Positions 10,447 to 20,640 of a stretch of DNA of 64,000 bases are shown one piece after another; within the stretch, counting starts at the first letter, position 1; every line of letters begins with the position of its first letter. The notes beneath the pieces are model-generated. The model was not told the DNA's origin. It worked only from the letters and a program-made list of their open reading frames with translations, and did not search any database. The stretch is from positions 7,197 to 71,196 of the forward strand of contig USQY01000002.1 of assembly GCA_900557045.1 (NCBI GenBank), in the 5' to 3' direction. Source of the stretch: an uncultured Clostridium sp. Its GTDB lineage: Bacteria; Bacillota; Clostridia; TANB77; CAG-508. The translations under genes were made by a program, and so were the position numbers.

Positions 10447-13400
10447 ATGTTAAAATTTAAAATGTCTTTATTATTTAATAATTTAAAGTTTAGAGTAGCT
10501 ATGATAATGCTATTATTAGCAACTATTGTGGCAGGAATTATATTAATACCAAAAAATAAAGCTGGTAATTTAGCACAAGAAGTTAATGTTAAAGCTAACG
10601 AAACAGGTATTGTTATTAATGGAAAAGATCTATATGCTATATCAAAAGATGGTGATGCTGAAGGATATAACAATATTTTATGTATTGAAGAGGATGCACA
10701 TTTAGGTTATAAAACTTATAGTAACCCCATAGAAATATCTAAAGCTAGTGGATATTTTTCAAACTATAATAGTGCAATGTGGTTATTAAACAACATGTAT
10801 GTAACTACAACTACAGGTACTAATGGATTAAGCAGTGAAGTTGCTAAACAAGTATCGGTAATTAATTTCGCAAATTTATTAACTACAAACAGTGTAAAAC
10901 AAGCAATTATTTCAAAAACAGGTGTAGATTATACAGGTGTTACACCACAAAAAATTTATAATTTAAGAAATAAAACTATAGATAATAGTGGAAGATTAAA
11001 TGCATTACAAGCAGTTGAACAAATTGCTTTATGGAAATATACAAAAAATCAAGGAAATACTTTTTCAAGTGCATATGCAAATAATCCATTACAATATTTA
11101 AATGGAGCAAATTTATCAGCAGATGAACAAGTAACATTAAAATATGTGTATTATGCCTTAATAAACATAGCAGATTCTAAGTCTGGAACACCAGTATCAA
11201 CTTCTGTATCAAATTGTGTGGTTTTAAATAAAAAAGATGCAAAATTTGATGCAAATAAATATCAAGTGGGACCATATTATATAGAATCAAATGGAATGAA
11301 ATTAACATCTTATAGTTTTGGAAATGTTGCTAATGCAGCTTTTCCTGTAGGGGCAAATATTACAAAAATGGATGGCTCAACAGTTACTGCAGGTGCTGAA
11401 ATATTTACAAAAAATTCAGATGGAAGTTTTTATATTAACTTAAATTCATATAAAGATGCTAAAAAAGTCAATTTTTCTATAAAATACATAATGTCAAATA
11501 TTTCAACAGTAGCATTTGTAATGGATGGTGGAGATAAGCAAAATCTTTTAACAATTGATAAATCAATTGGAGCATCTAGTTTAAATGATACTAAGGAAAT
11601 TAGAATTCCAGGTCAATACAGTATTGAATTGAAAAAAGTAAAAAAAGATGGAACTACAGTTATAACTTCATCTGAAGCTGAATTTAAAATTAATGGTAAA
11701 ACTCAACTTACTTCAAAAGGAATTTTAAATATTGCAACTGGTAAAAAAATAGAGAATCCAACTAAAGTAGATTCTTATGAAATATCTGAAACAAAAGCAC
11801 CACAAGGGTATAATCCTTTTAAAGGTATTTTAAAACTAACAGTTGGATTTAAACAAGATGGAAATAAATATATAATTGATGATACTAAAACAAAAGGCGA
11901 AGGATTTACAGATGGTACAAAAATGGAAGTTTCAACTGATAAAACTAAAATAACAATTTATGTACCAAATGAAGAACAACCAGGGAAATATAATGTTGAA
12001 TTATATAAAGTTGATGAAAATGGTGAATTAATAAAATCAACTGCTAAATTTGATATAAATGGTACTGAAAAAGAAACTAAATCAGGAATTTTAGAAATAG
12101 CTTCAAATGTTGAAGTTAAAGATGAAAATAGAGAAGATGAGTATAAAATTAAAGAAACACAAGAACCATACAATTACAATATGTTTGAAGGAATTATTAC
12201 TTTAAAAGTTAAAATGACTAAAACAGACAAAGGTTTTGTTTTGGAACAAAAAAATGTAAAACTTGATGTAGGCGAAAATAATCCAGGTGTAAGCTTTAAA
12301 CTAGATGGAACTACTATTAAAGTATATGTTCCAAATGCAAGAAAAGAATTTGATCTAGCTTTACGTAAATTTATTTCTAAAATAAATGGAATTGATGTTG
12401 AACCAAGTAGAGAACCAATTATAAATAGTACATCTATATCAATGCTAGTTGAAACAGGAACAGCCTCATATTATCATACCAAAAATAGTGTTAGTGTAAA
12501 TGTAGGAGACGAAGTTGAATATACTATAAGAGTTTATAATGAAGGCGAAATTTTAGGCTATGCAAAACAAATAACAGATTATTTACCAGAAGGTCTATCT
12601 TTTGTTAAATTATCAGATAGCAATTCAAAAGAATTTACTACAACTTCAGAGCCTGGAAGTAAAAAAGTTGTTATTAATTATTCAGGTAATACAACTATAA
12701 AATCTTTAAGAGATTTCATAGGAAAACTTAAATTTAAAGTTACTAATGAATATTACCAAGAAGTAAAAATGATTTGTAAAGTTGAAGATACAGAAAAAGT
12801 ATATATTACAAATAGAGCTGAAATGACAAATTATGGTTATAATGAAAAAGATGAAAATGATAATGATGTTTGGAAAGAAGCTAAACAAATAAAAAATGTT
12901 GATAAAGATTCAGTTCAAAACACAATCAGTAATGAATTGAACTTAGATACATGGTACGAAAATGCAAAAGAACGTACATATACGGATAATAATGGTAAAA
13001 CAATAGTTGATAAAAATTATTATCCAGGTGCACAAGATGATGATGATTTTGAAACTGTAGAGTTATTAACAGGTAAATACAACATTATAATTAAAAAGGT
13101 AGATTCTACAGATGAAAAAACAACTTTGTCAGGAGCATATTTTTCTGTTAAAGGTTCATGTATAAATGATAAAATGCAACAAAATAATGATTCAAAAGAA
13201 TCAACAATTGAAGTAGGACCTACAAATACAAATGGTGAAGTTACATTAGTAAAAGGTGTAAAAATAAGTAATGATAAACAAGTGGATTCATATATAATTA
13301 AAGAAACTAAAGCACCAGAGGGATATAAAATATATGATGGAGAAATAAAAATTTCTATAGGAACTAAATTTAATGGGAAAAACTATGTTATAAATTCAGA

Positions 13401-14796
13401 AAATATCAAAATTGAAGGTAAAGATATAAAATACTCTGTAAATGATGAAAATACAACAATTACAGTTATAGTACCAAATACACCAAAACAATTTGATTTA
13501 GCACTACGTAAGTTTATTATAGAAGTTAATGGAAAAGAATTGACAGAAACTAGAGAACCACAAGTAGATGTATCTAAATTAGTAAGTGGCGAATCTACAA
13601 CTGCAACATATAATCATTCTAAAAATCCTATAGATGTAAATACAAAGGATGTTGTTACTTATACATTACGTGTTTATAATGAAGGTGAAGTAGATGGCTA
13701 TGCTTCTAAAATTATGGATGATATTCCAGATGGGTTAGAATTTATACCAGGTGAATACGATAAAGAAGGGAAACCAACTAATACTAATGCTTATTATGGA
13801 TGGTTAATTTATAGAGAAGTGAAATCCGGAGAATTAACTATTCCAGAAAATGTAATTCAATATAATGGTAAAGAATATGTAATTACAGATAATGCTAAAG
13901 AAGCAGATGTAATAGTAACAGATTATTTATCTAAAGAAAATGGAACAGATAATTTATTAAAAGCTTTTGATTCAAAAACAATGAAAGAATTAGATTACAA
14001 AGATGTTAAAGTTTCTTTCAAAGTAACCGAACCAAATACTTCTGATAGAATAATAATAAATTATGCACAAGTAACAGAAAACACAGATTCAAATGGAAAA
14101 CCAACAACAGATAGAGATTCAACTCCAAACAAATGGATTGATGGAGAAGATGATCAAGACATAGAAAAAATTAAAGTAAGATATTTTGATTTATCATTAT
14201 TAAAATGGGTAACAAAAGCAATTGTTTATGAAAATGGTGTACCAACTGTAACAGAAACAAAACATACACCATATGATAATCCAGAACCAATTGTAAAAGT
14301 AGATTTGAAAAATACAAATATAGATAATGTTGAAGTAAAATTCGAATATTCAATACGTATTACTAATGAAGGTGAGATTGCAGGTTATGCTAAAGAAATT
14401 TCAGATTATATTCCACAGGGATTAAAATTTATAGCATCAGATAACCCACAATGGACAGAAAAAGATGGAAAGGTAGTGACTAGGGCATTAGAAAATACAT
14501 TGTTACAACCAGGTGAACATGCAGATGTAAAAATAATATTAACATGGGTTAATGGAAAAGACAATTTAGGATTAAAGGTAAATACAGCTGAGATAAGTGA
14601 AGATTATAATGATTATGGAACACCAGATATAGATTCAACACCAAATAATAAAGTTCCAGGTGAAGATGATATAGATGATGCACCAGTAATGTTATCAATA
14701 AGAACAGGTAAACCAGTTGTTTATGCAGGTGTTACAATAGCAGTATTAGTTATGCTTACTACTGGTGTGGTTGTAATTAGAAAAAGAGTTTTATAG
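10447..14796 (+). CDS. Large thioester-domain adhesin with repeated Cna-B and DUF11-like domains
   Basis: 1449 residues. After an N-terminal hydrophobic signal segment comes a region resembling Gram-positive thioester domains. Cys79 (ILCIEE) and Gln192 (AVEQIALWKY, matching the [TE]QxAxW motif) are the expected partners of an internal Cys-Gln thioester, which in known adhesins binds host proteins covalently. Three Cna-B/SpaA-like domains (ISETKAPQGYN, IKETQEPYNYN, IIKETKAPEGYK) alternate with FDLALRKFI...YTIRVYNEGE modules, as expected of an isopeptide-stabilised stalk. The C-terminus is one membrane helix followed by RKRVL, without LPXTG. Start is the ATG at 10447; the upstream in-frame ATG at 10429 overlaps the GGGAGG ribosome site. 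The thioester call rests on motifs only. Confidence 0.8.
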   Translation: MLKFKMSLLFNNLKFRVAMIMLLLATIVAGIILIPKNKAGNLAQEVNVKANETGIVINGKDLYAISKDGDAEGYNNILCIEEDAHLGYKTYSNPIEISKASGYFSNYNSAMWLLNNMYVTTTTGTNGLSSEVAKQVSVINFANLLTTNSVKQAIISKTGVDYTGVTPQKIYNLRNKTIDNSGRLNALQAVEQIALWKYTKNQGNTFSSAYANNPLQYLNGANLSADEQVTLKYVYYALINIADSKSGTPVSTSVSNCVVLNKKDAKFDANKYQVGPYYIESNGMKLTSYSFGNVANAAFPVGANITKMDGSTVTAGAEIFTKNSDGSFYINLNSYKDAKKVNFSIKYIMSNISTVAFVMDGGDKQNLLTIDKSIGASSLNDTKEIRIPGQYSIELKKVKKDGTTVITSSEAEFKINGKTQLTSKGILNIATGKKIENPTKVDSYEISETKAPQGYNPFKGILKLTVGFKQDGNKYIIDDTKTKGEGFTDGTKMEVSTDKTKITIYVPNEEQPGKYNVELYKVDENGELIKSTAKFDINGTEKETKSGILEIASNVEVKDENREDEYKIKETQEPYNYNMFEGIITLKVKMTKTDKGFVLEQKNVKLDVGENNPGVSFKLDGTTIKVYVPNARKEFDLALRKFISKINGIDVEPSREPIINSTSISMLVETGTASYYHTKNSVSVNVGDEVEYTIRVYNEGEILGYAKQITDYLPEGLSFVKLSDSNSKEFTTTSEPGSKKVVINYSGNTTIKSLRDFIGKLKFKVTNEYYQEVKMICKVEDTEKVYITNRAEMTNYGYNEKDENDNDVWKEAKQIKNVDKDSVQNTISNELNLDTWYENAKERTYTDNNGKTIVDKNYYPGAQDDDDFETVELLTGKYNIIIKKVDSTDEKTTLSGAYFSVKGSCINDKMQQNNDSKESTIEVGPTNTNGEVTLVKGVKISNDKQVDSYIIKETKAPEGYKIYDGEIKISIGTKFNGKNYVINSENIKIEGKDIKYSVNDENTTITVIVPNTPKQFDLALRKFIIEVNGKELTETREPQVDVSKLVSGESTTATYNHSKNPIDVNTKDVVTYTLRVYNEGEVDGYASKIMDDIPDGLEFIPGEYDKEGKPTNTNAYYGWLIYREVKSGELTIPENVIQYNGKEYVITDNAKEADVIVTDYLSKENGTDNLLKAFDSKTMKELDYKDVKVSFKVTEPNTSDRIIINYAQVTENTDSNGKPTTDRDSTPNKWIDGEDDQDIEKIKVRYFDLSLLKWVTKAIVYENGVPTVTETKHTPYDNPEPIVKVDLKNTNIDNVEVKFEYSIRITNEGEIAGYAKEISDYIPQGLKFIASDNPQWTEKDGKVVTRALENTLLQPGEHADVKIILTWVNGKDNLGLKVNTAEISEDYNDYGTPDIDSTPNNKVPGEDDIDDAPVMLSIRTGKPVVYAGVTIAVLVMLTTGVVVIRKRVL

Positions 14797-14814
14797 TAGA
14801 TGAAATTATCAATT

Positions 14815-14850
14815 TGGACGATTCTTTTCATTAGAGAAGAACCGTCCTTT
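14815..14850 (+). terminator. Terminator after the thioester adhesin
   Basis: GGACGATTCTTTTC and GAGAAGAACCGTCC pair with one mismatch and are followed by TTTTGGG. The GGACG...CGTCC arms recall the hairpins at 36690 and 45561. Confidence 0.6.
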
Positions 14851-14875
14851 TGGGTAAAAATTAGGAGGTAAACAA

Positions 14876-17029
14876 ATGGAAAAAATAATCCAAATAATAT
14901 CAGATGAGCTTGACGTAAAATATTCACAGGTAGAAAATACAGTTAAGTTAATAGATGAGGGTAATACAATTCCTTTTATAGCACGTTACAGAAAAGAGGT
15001 AACTGGTGGATTAAGTGATGAACAATTACGTGATTTAGGAGATAGATTAAATTATTTACGAAATTTGGAAAATAGAAAAGAAGAAGTAAAGAATTCTATA
15101 GAAGAACAAGGAAAATTAACAGATGACATCATACAAGCTTTACAAAATGCAAAAATCTTGGCTGAAGTTGAAGATATTTACAGACCATATAAGCAAAAAA
15201 AGAGAACAAGAGCAACTGTTGCTAAGGAAAAGGGATTAGAGCCATTAGCCGAAATAATTGCTAATCAAGAGGAAAGTTGTGATATAGAAGAAATAACAAA
15301 AGATTTTATTAATATTGAAAATGGTGTTGAAACTGCGAAAGATGCTATTGCAGGTGCAATGGATATTATTGCTGAAAATATCTCTGATAATGCAACATAT
15401 AGAAAAGAAATTAAAAGAATGTGCTATAGAGATGGTTTAATTGTAACTAAAGCAGTAGATTCTGAGCAGAAATCAAGTTATGAAATGTATTATAATTTCA
15501 GTGAAAGAGTTAATAGAATTCCTAGTCATCGAATACTAGCTATTAATAGAGGTGAAAAAGAAGAGTTTTTAAAAGTGAAGGTTGAAAAACCTGAAGAAAA
15601 TATTTTAGAATTTATAAAAAGAGATGTTATAAAAAACAATAATCAATTTACGCAAATATTAGAAGACACAATTATTGATAGTTTCAAAAGATTAATAGAG
15701 CCGTCTATTGATAGAGAAATTCGTTCGGATTTAACTGAAAAGGCAGAAGAAAAGGCGATAAAAGTATTTGGGCAAAATGCAAAACAGTTATTGTTAGGGG
15801 CACCTTTGAAAGGTTTGACAGTAATGGGGTTTGATCCAGCATATAGAACAGGATGTAAAATAGCTGTAATAGATGAAACAGGAAAACTTTTATCAACTAC
15901 AACAGTATATCCAACAGAACCACAAAATGATGTTGAAGGTGCAAAAAAAGAATTGACAAAATTAATAGAAAAGTATAATATAAATATGATAGCAATTGGT
16001 AATGGAACAGCATCACGTGAGTCTGAAACATTTGTTGCTGAACTAATTTCAGAACTTGGCAAAACAAATTTATATTATGCAATTGTTAGTGAAGCAGGAG
16101 CTTCTGTATATTCAGCATCTAAACTTGCAACAGAAGAGTATCCAGATATTAATGTTTCGTTAAGAGGGGCTATTTCAATTGCTAGAAGATTGCAAGATCC
16201 TCTTGCTGAACTTGTAAAAATAGAACCTAAAGCAATAGGTGTAGGACAATATCAACATGATGTTAATCAGAAAAAATTGACTGAAAGTTTAACTGGAGTT
16301 GTTGAAGATGCAGTAAATAAGGTAGGAGTTGATGTTAATACAGCAACATCTTCATTATTATCATATGTTTCTGGAATAAATAAAACAATAGCTAATAATA
16401 TTGTAAAATATAGAGATGAAAATGGAAAGTTAAAAGAAAGAAAAGAATTATTGAAAGTACCAAAGTTAGGAAAAGTTGCTTTTGAACAATGTGCTGGTTT
16501 TATACGTATTTTTGATGGAAATAATCCTTTAGAAATAACTGCTGTTCATCCAGAAAGTTACGATATTGCAGAAAAATTGTTGAATCAAATAGGATATGAT
16601 AAATCAGATTTAGTAGATAAGGAAAAATTAGAAGAAATAAAATTTAAATTAAGTGGAGTAAATGTGGAAAACACTGCTAGACAATTGGATGTAGGAGAGC
16701 TAACATTAAATGATATTATTGACGAACTTTCAAAGCCAGGAAGAGATCCAAGAGATGAAATGCCAAAGCCTGTTTTACGTAGTGATGTACTTAAATTTGA
16801 GGATTTAAGAGAAGGAATGATTTTAACAGGAACTGTTAGAAATGTAATTGATTTTGGAGCTTTTGTTGATATTGGTGTAAAGCATGATGGATTAGTTCAC
16901 ATTTCTGAATTGAGTGATAAGTATGTTAAAAATCCTTCTGAAATTGTTTCTGTAGGTGATGTTGTAAAAGTTAAGGTTATTAAAATAGATACAGAAAGGA
17001 AAAAAGTTGGTCTTAGTATGAAAATATAA
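14876..17029 (+). CDS. tex: Tex-family RNA-binding transcription accessory protein
   Basis: 717 residues, the usual Tex length. The N-terminal helical domain has the family motif TIPFIARYRKEVTGGL. A YqgF/RNase H-like fold follows (VMGFDPAYRTGCKIAVID, about 320-450), then helix-hairpin-helix repeats (VGVDVNTATSSLLSYVSGI) and a C-terminal S1 domain (about 645-717, GTVRNVIDFGAFVDIGVKHD). Tex proteins bind nucleic acid and influence transcription; the exact role is unsettled. The gene stands alone with a good AGGAGG site and a terminator. Confidence 0.95.
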   Translation: MEKIIQIISDELDVKYSQVENTVKLIDEGNTIPFIARYRKEVTGGLSDEQLRDLGDRLNYLRNLENRKEEVKNSIEEQGKLTDDIIQALQNAKILAEVEDIYRPYKQKKRTRATVAKEKGLEPLAEIIANQEESCDIEEITKDFINIENGVETAKDAIAGAMDIIAENISDNATYRKEIKRMCYRDGLIVTKAVDSEQKSSYEMYYNFSERVNRIPSHRILAINRGEKEEFLKVKVEKPEENILEFIKRDVIKNNNQFTQILEDTIIDSFKRLIEPSIDREIRSDLTEKAEEKAIKVFGQNAKQLLLGAPLKGLTVMGFDPAYRTGCKIAVIDETGKLLSTTTVYPTEPQNDVEGAKKELTKLIEKYNINMIAIGNGTASRESETFVAELISELGKTNLYYAIVSEAGASVYSASKLATEEYPDINVSLRGAISIARRLQDPLAELVKIEPKAIGVGQYQHDVNQKKLTESLTGVVEDAVNKVGVDVNTATSSLLSYVSGINKTIANNIVKYRDENGKLKERKELLKVPKLGKVAFEQCAGFIRIFDGNNPLEITAVHPESYDIAEKLLNQIGYDKSDLVDKEKLEEIKFKLSGVNVENTARQLDVGELTLNDIIDELSKPGRDPRDEMPKPVLRSDVLKFEDLREGMILTGTVRNVIDFGAFVDIGVKHDGLVHISELSDKYVKNPSEIVSVGDVVKVKVIKIDTERKKVGLSMKI

Positions 17030-17167
17030 ATATTAGTTTATAACTAAAAAGTGTATTATGAAATATTAAAATAAAGAATAGTTATTATAATAAAAACAAA
17101 GCATAGTTAAAAATGATAGTATAATATTATAATAAGTATGTGAAAAATATATTATAGCATAAAAATA

Positions 17168-17201
17168 AAAAAATCTGATTTTTAATCAAATCAGATTTTT
17201 T
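17168..17201. terminator. Bidirectional terminator between tex and the cohesin-like gene
   Basis: AAAAAATCTGATTT and AAATCAGATTTTTT are symmetric with A- and T-runs on the two sides, so it can serve both converging genes. Confidence 0.8.
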
Positions 17202-17286
17202 ATTTTAAATGTGAATTTAAGCAATAATGTTATATATTTTTAAAGAATATTTTTATAGTATAATAAAATATAAGTAATACTATAAA

Positions 17287-18033
17287 CTAATTATTTTTAT
17301 TATTATTGTTTTTAGAAGAATTAGTAGTAGTTAGAGTAGAAGATTGTTTTCTTTTAGAGTATATAAATATAATAATATTTATTAAAACAACTAATAATAA
17401 AATTGCAATTATAAATCCAACTATATCACCAGTTTGAACATTGGAAATAACATTTTTAGGGGGGGCAGATTTGTTTGGCTGATTAGACTGGCTTGGTTGT
17501 TCTGTAGTTGAATGCTCTGGAATTGGATTTTCAGGTGTTGGATTTACTGAAATAGTTTCTGCAACTATTTTTAAAGTAATAATTTTATCACCTTCGTTCA
17601 TAAGTTCATATCCGTCATTAGATGTTACTTGCAAAAGCTTAATTTGTGTTTCAGCCTCATTTAAATCGTTTTTTAATTTAAATTTTAAAATCCCAATTTC
17701 TTCGTTTTGAGTAACCCCAGTAATCATTTTTGTATAAAGTAATTTTCCAAATTTGCTACCTGGGGTTGAATTATATGTAGATTTCCAATCATTTTTGTCT
17801 ATAAATTCAAATTTTTCAAAAAAGGAAATATCATAGTCAAGAGATGTTTCAACAACATTAATCCCGTTGGAACCAGCGTTTATATCAGAAATTTTTAACA
17901 AAATAATAACTTCATCACCAGGATGTACTGTTGTTTTGTCTGGAGTTGCTGTGAATTTATATGTGCTAGCATATGAGACACAAGATAGTAATAATGTGGA
18001 TAAGACAAGTAATGATATAATAATTTTTTTCAT
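17287..18033 (-). CDS. Secreted cohesin-like domain protein with C-terminal membrane anchor
   Basis: 248 residues. It has a clear signal peptide (MKKIIISLLVLSTLLLSCVSYAS). The domain at about 25-155 resembles a cohesin/carbohydrate-binding fold: FTATPDKTTVHPGDEVIILL, a YD strand, GILKFKLK and a final ITLKI strand. A Pro/Ser/Thr-rich linker (about 160-195) leads to a C-terminal membrane helix and a basic, Asn-rich tail. It may present a binding domain on the cell surface. It is divergent from two SipW-type signal peptidases, one of which may process it (inference from neighbourhood). The ribosome site on the minus strand is AAGGAGG. Confidence 0.65.
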   Translation of the reverse strand: MKKIIISLLVLSTLLLSCVSYASTYKFTATPDKTTVHPGDEVIILLKISDINAGSNGINVVETSLDYDISFFEKFEFIDKNDWKSTYNSTPGSKFGKLLYTKMITGVTQNEEIGILKFKLKNDLNEAETQIKLLQVTSNDGYELMNEGDKIITLKIVAETISVNPTPENPIPEHSTTEQPSQSNQPNKSAPPKNVISNVQTGDIVGFIIAILLLVVLINIIIFIYSKRKQSSTLTTTNSSKNNNNKNN

Positions 18034-18107
18034 TTGTTTTCCTCCTTGTATTATAGTTTTATTTTAGCATTAGAGGTAATTAAAATCAATAGGTAGAAGA
18101 AAAAATG

Positions 18108-18162
18108 CAGGGTAATTTCATTCAAATGTTATAATTTTGAAATATTTGATGAAATTACCCTG
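18108..18162. repeat. Long inverted repeat in the divergent spacer
   Basis: CAGGGTAATTTCATTCAAAT (18108-18127) pairs with 18144-18162 with one bulge. There is no T-run. It lies between the cohesin-like gene and the signal peptidase pair and could be a hairpin or a regulator-binding site. Confidence 0.5.
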
Positions 18163-18232
18163 TGAAAAATGAATATGAAATAAAAAACTAGCTTGAATAA
18201 AATTAAAAATAAATATATACTAATTATAGTAA

Positions 18233-18260
18233 ATAAGTTTACATGTTTTAGTAAACTTAT
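18233..18260. promoter_or_regulatory. Perfect 9-bp inverted repeat upstream of the SipW pair
   Basis: ATAAGTTTA (18233-18241) and TAAACTTAT (18252-18260) are separated by 10 nt, just before the AGAGGAGGAAG ribosome site. The symmetry fits an operator; the binding protein is unknown. Confidence 0.4.
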
Positions 18261-18283
18261 AACACAAAAGAGGAGGAAGAGAA

Positions 18284-18913
18284 ATGAAATGTACTAGAAA
18301 GTATGTAATTGATAAAAAGATTAAAATAATATGTATAATTTCCTTATGTATAATATTATTTGTGTATTTAACAATATGTGTAAATTCATATATAAATGGA
18401 AGTAAGATTGGAATGCTTTCATTTCGATTTTACATTATGTCATCAAGTTCTGCAGAGTCAGATGCTAAGTCTGGTGATTTAGTAATTGCCAAAAATATAG
18501 ATATTGAAAAAATAAAACAAAATGATGATATTATATATAAAAGAAGTAATGATATGATTGTAAAAAAAGTTCAAAAAATAGCTAAAAATAGTGAAGGTAC
18601 AAATTTTTATATTGAGGAAGATGATGTAATTAGTAATGAAAAAATTGCAAATGCTCAAATAGTTGGTAAAGTAATTTTTAGGATTAAAGGATTTGGAAAT
18701 TTTGCACTTTTTATTCAAACTCCAATTGGTACATGTAGCATTTTTGTATTAGCAATCTGCGTGTTTTTTATATTTACAAAACTTATTAAGCAAATACAAA
18801 AAAATAAATTGGTAAATGTTAAATATAGTGACTCTGATAAAGGTAAAAAAGTTAAAGAAGAGAATACTTTTATAGAAGATAATAAAGAATGGAAAGAACA
18901 AGAGGAAAAATAA
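18284..18913 (+). CDS. Divergent SipW-like signal peptidase homologue
   Basis: 209 residues with an N-terminal membrane helix (about 14-35), a short S26-like extracellular region and a second helix (about 143-165), then a charged tail. The GDLVIAKNIDIEKIKQNDDIIY stretch, here quoted only to mark GDLV, matches the region after the catalytic serine of SipW/ER-type signal peptidases. The usual SGSM motif is replaced by MSSSSAES, and no HR motif like that of the next gene is obvious. It may be inactive or a partner of the next gene. It ends one base before the next start codon, so the two are translationally coupled. Confidence 0.55.
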   Translation: MKCTRKYVIDKKIKIICIISLCIILFVYLTICVNSYINGSKIGMLSFRFYIMSSSSAESDAKSGDLVIAKNIDIEKIKQNDDIIYKRSNDMIVKKVQKIAKNSEGTNFYIEEDDVISNEKIANAQIVGKVIFRIKGFGNFALFIQTPIGTCSIFVLAICVFFIFTKLIKQIQKNKLVNVKYSDSDKGKKVKEENTFIEDNKEWKEQEEK

Positions 18914-19525
18914 ATGAAAAACAAAATTAAGAAAAGAAAAAAACAATGTAAAAAGAGTAATAATAAGTTAAAAAAAATTATAAGTATAATAGAATATATA
19001 ATTGTTTCTTTTATAATTTTAGTAAATATAATTATTATGTATAAAGCTATACATAATCCTAATAAAACTCCTGATATATTTGATAAAAAGGCATTTGTAA
19101 TTGTATCTGGAAGCATGATTCCTCAAATAAAAATTGGAGACATTGTAATAATAAATGATACTAAAGATGTAAAAATAAATGATATAATAGCATTCAGAAG
19201 AGATTCTAATGTGATAGTACATAGAATAGTAAATGAAATGAAGGTGAATGGCAAAGTTATGTATCAAACTAAAGGCGATAATAATAATATATGTGATGCA
19301 GAACTTGTGGATATTTCTGATATTGAGGGTATATATGCTGGAAAAGTGCCATACATTGGAAATATTTTAATAATGTTGTATAATAATTTAGCAATTGTAG
19401 TAGTAATAGTTGTTGTGATATTAATTATTAGATATTACTTTTTCGGAAGTGATGATAATAATAATAATGATGCTACTAATACAAATGATAACATTAATGA
19501 TTATAACAACAAGCAGTGTAAATAA
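18914..19525 (+). CDS. sipW: SipW-type (ER/archaeal-type) signal peptidase I
   Basis: 203 residues. Membrane helices lie at about 17-40 and 155-175. The catalytic serine is in VSGSMIPQIKIGDIV and the catalytic histidine in VIVHRIV, the Ser-His arrangement of ER-type signal peptidases, not the Ser-Lys of the common bacterial enzyme. A TKGDNN motif also fits the family. It cleaves signal peptides at the outer membrane face. In Firmicutes such enzymes process particular secreted matrix proteins; the neighbouring surface proteins are candidates. The tail is Asn/Asp-rich. Confidence 0.85.
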   Translation: MKNKIKKRKKQCKKSNNKLKKIISIIEYIIVSFIILVNIIIMYKAIHNPNKTPDIFDKKAFVIVSGSMIPQIKIGDIVIINDTKDVKINDIIAFRRDSNVIVHRIVNEMKVNGKVMYQTKGDNNNICDAELVDISDIEGIYAGKVPYIGNILIMLYNNLAIVVVIVVVILIIRYYFFGSDDNNNNDATNTNDNINDYNNKQCK

Positions 19526-19549
19526 TTAAAAATAATTAAGAATAATTGA

Positions 19550-19600
19550 AACTTCTTTAAAATAAACTTGTAATATAGTTTGGTTTAGAGAAGTTTTTTA
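19550..19600 (+). terminator. Terminator after sipW
   Basis: AACTTCT pairs with AGAAGTT around an AT-rich loop, with AAAC/GTTT adding to the stem, followed by TTTTTT. Confidence 0.6.
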
Positions 19601-19625
19601 TATTTTTAATGATAAGGAGTTTTTT

Positions 19626-20405
19626 ATGTTTGAACATTTAATTAAAACTACAATAGTTGGATTGTTTTTTGGAACATTTGGTACTACATTAGGTGGGATA
19701 ATAGGAGTACTTTTTAAGAAAAATTCGAATAAATTCTTAAGCTTTATATTATCACTCGCTTCAGGATTGATGACAGCAATTGTTTGTTTTGAATTAATTC
19801 CAGAAGCTTTAGAGATTTCAAATGTACAAACAACATTATTTGGAATTATTTTTGGAATAATATTAATGATTATGTGTGACATAATTGTGGAAAAAAAGTT
19901 TAAAAATTTGGAAGTAGATAATGTGAAAAAACATAAAAAAATTTGTAAAGGTGGAGATTGCAAAAGTTCATTACTAAAAACAGGAATAATAGTAAGTATA
20001 GGTCTTGCAATTCATAATTTTCCAGAAGGCTTAGCTATAGGGTCTGGTTTTGAAGCATCAATTTCATTAGGATATTCATTAGCTATAGCAATTGCATTAC
20101 ATGATATTCCAGAAGGGATATCAATGGCTGTGCCGATGAAGAACGGAGGAATCAGTGCTGGTAGAGTAATTTTTTATGTGGTACTTTCTGGTATTACAAC
20201 AGGAATTGGGGCTTTTTTTGGAGCTATTGTAGGTGGAATATCACAAAATATAATAGCAATATGTTTAGCTTTTGCAGCAGGAGCAATGCTATATATCGTT
20301 TCAGGAGAATTATTACCAGAATCTAATTCTTTATATAAGGGGAGGCTATCTGCCTTAGGAAATATTGCAGGTTTTATTTTGGGAATATTAACTATGACTA
20401 CATAA
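19626..20405 (+). CDS. ZIP-family divalent metal transporter
   Basis: 259 residues with about eight hydrophobic segments and a His/Lys-rich cytoplasmic loop (KKHKKICKGGDCK, about 100-113). The two metal-binding helix motifs HNFPEGLAIG and HDIPEGISMA are the signature of ZIP transporters of the GufA/ZupT type. It imports Zn2+, Fe2+ or similar metals; the specificity cannot be read from sequence. Ribosome site AAGGAG. Confidence 0.9.
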   Translation: MFEHLIKTTIVGLFFGTFGTTLGGIIGVLFKKNSNKFLSFILSLASGLMTAIVCFELIPEALEISNVQTTLFGIIFGIILMIMCDIIVEKKFKNLEVDNVKKHKKICKGGDCKSSLLKTGIIVSIGLAIHNFPEGLAIGSGFEASISLGYSLAIAIALHDIPEGISMAVPMKNGGISAGRVIFYVVLSGITTGIGAFFGAIVGGISQNIIAICLAFAAGAMLYIVSGELLPESNSLYKGRLSALGNIAGFILGILTMTT

Positions 20406-20640
20406 ATTGAATAAATTGACATCAATTATATAATATAAAGTTTTAAATAATAATAGTTTTATATGTTCTAGAAGTAAAGATATTAATTATTTAATTGAGT
20501 CTAGTTTATTTTTAAAATTTATTATAATTACCGTTTTTACAAAAAAAAACTAGAATCTATTGAAAAAAAATGGATTTCAATATATAATACCACCATAAGA
20601 AAAATACTAATTTCCGTAAGGAAAAGAGGAGGAAAAACTT

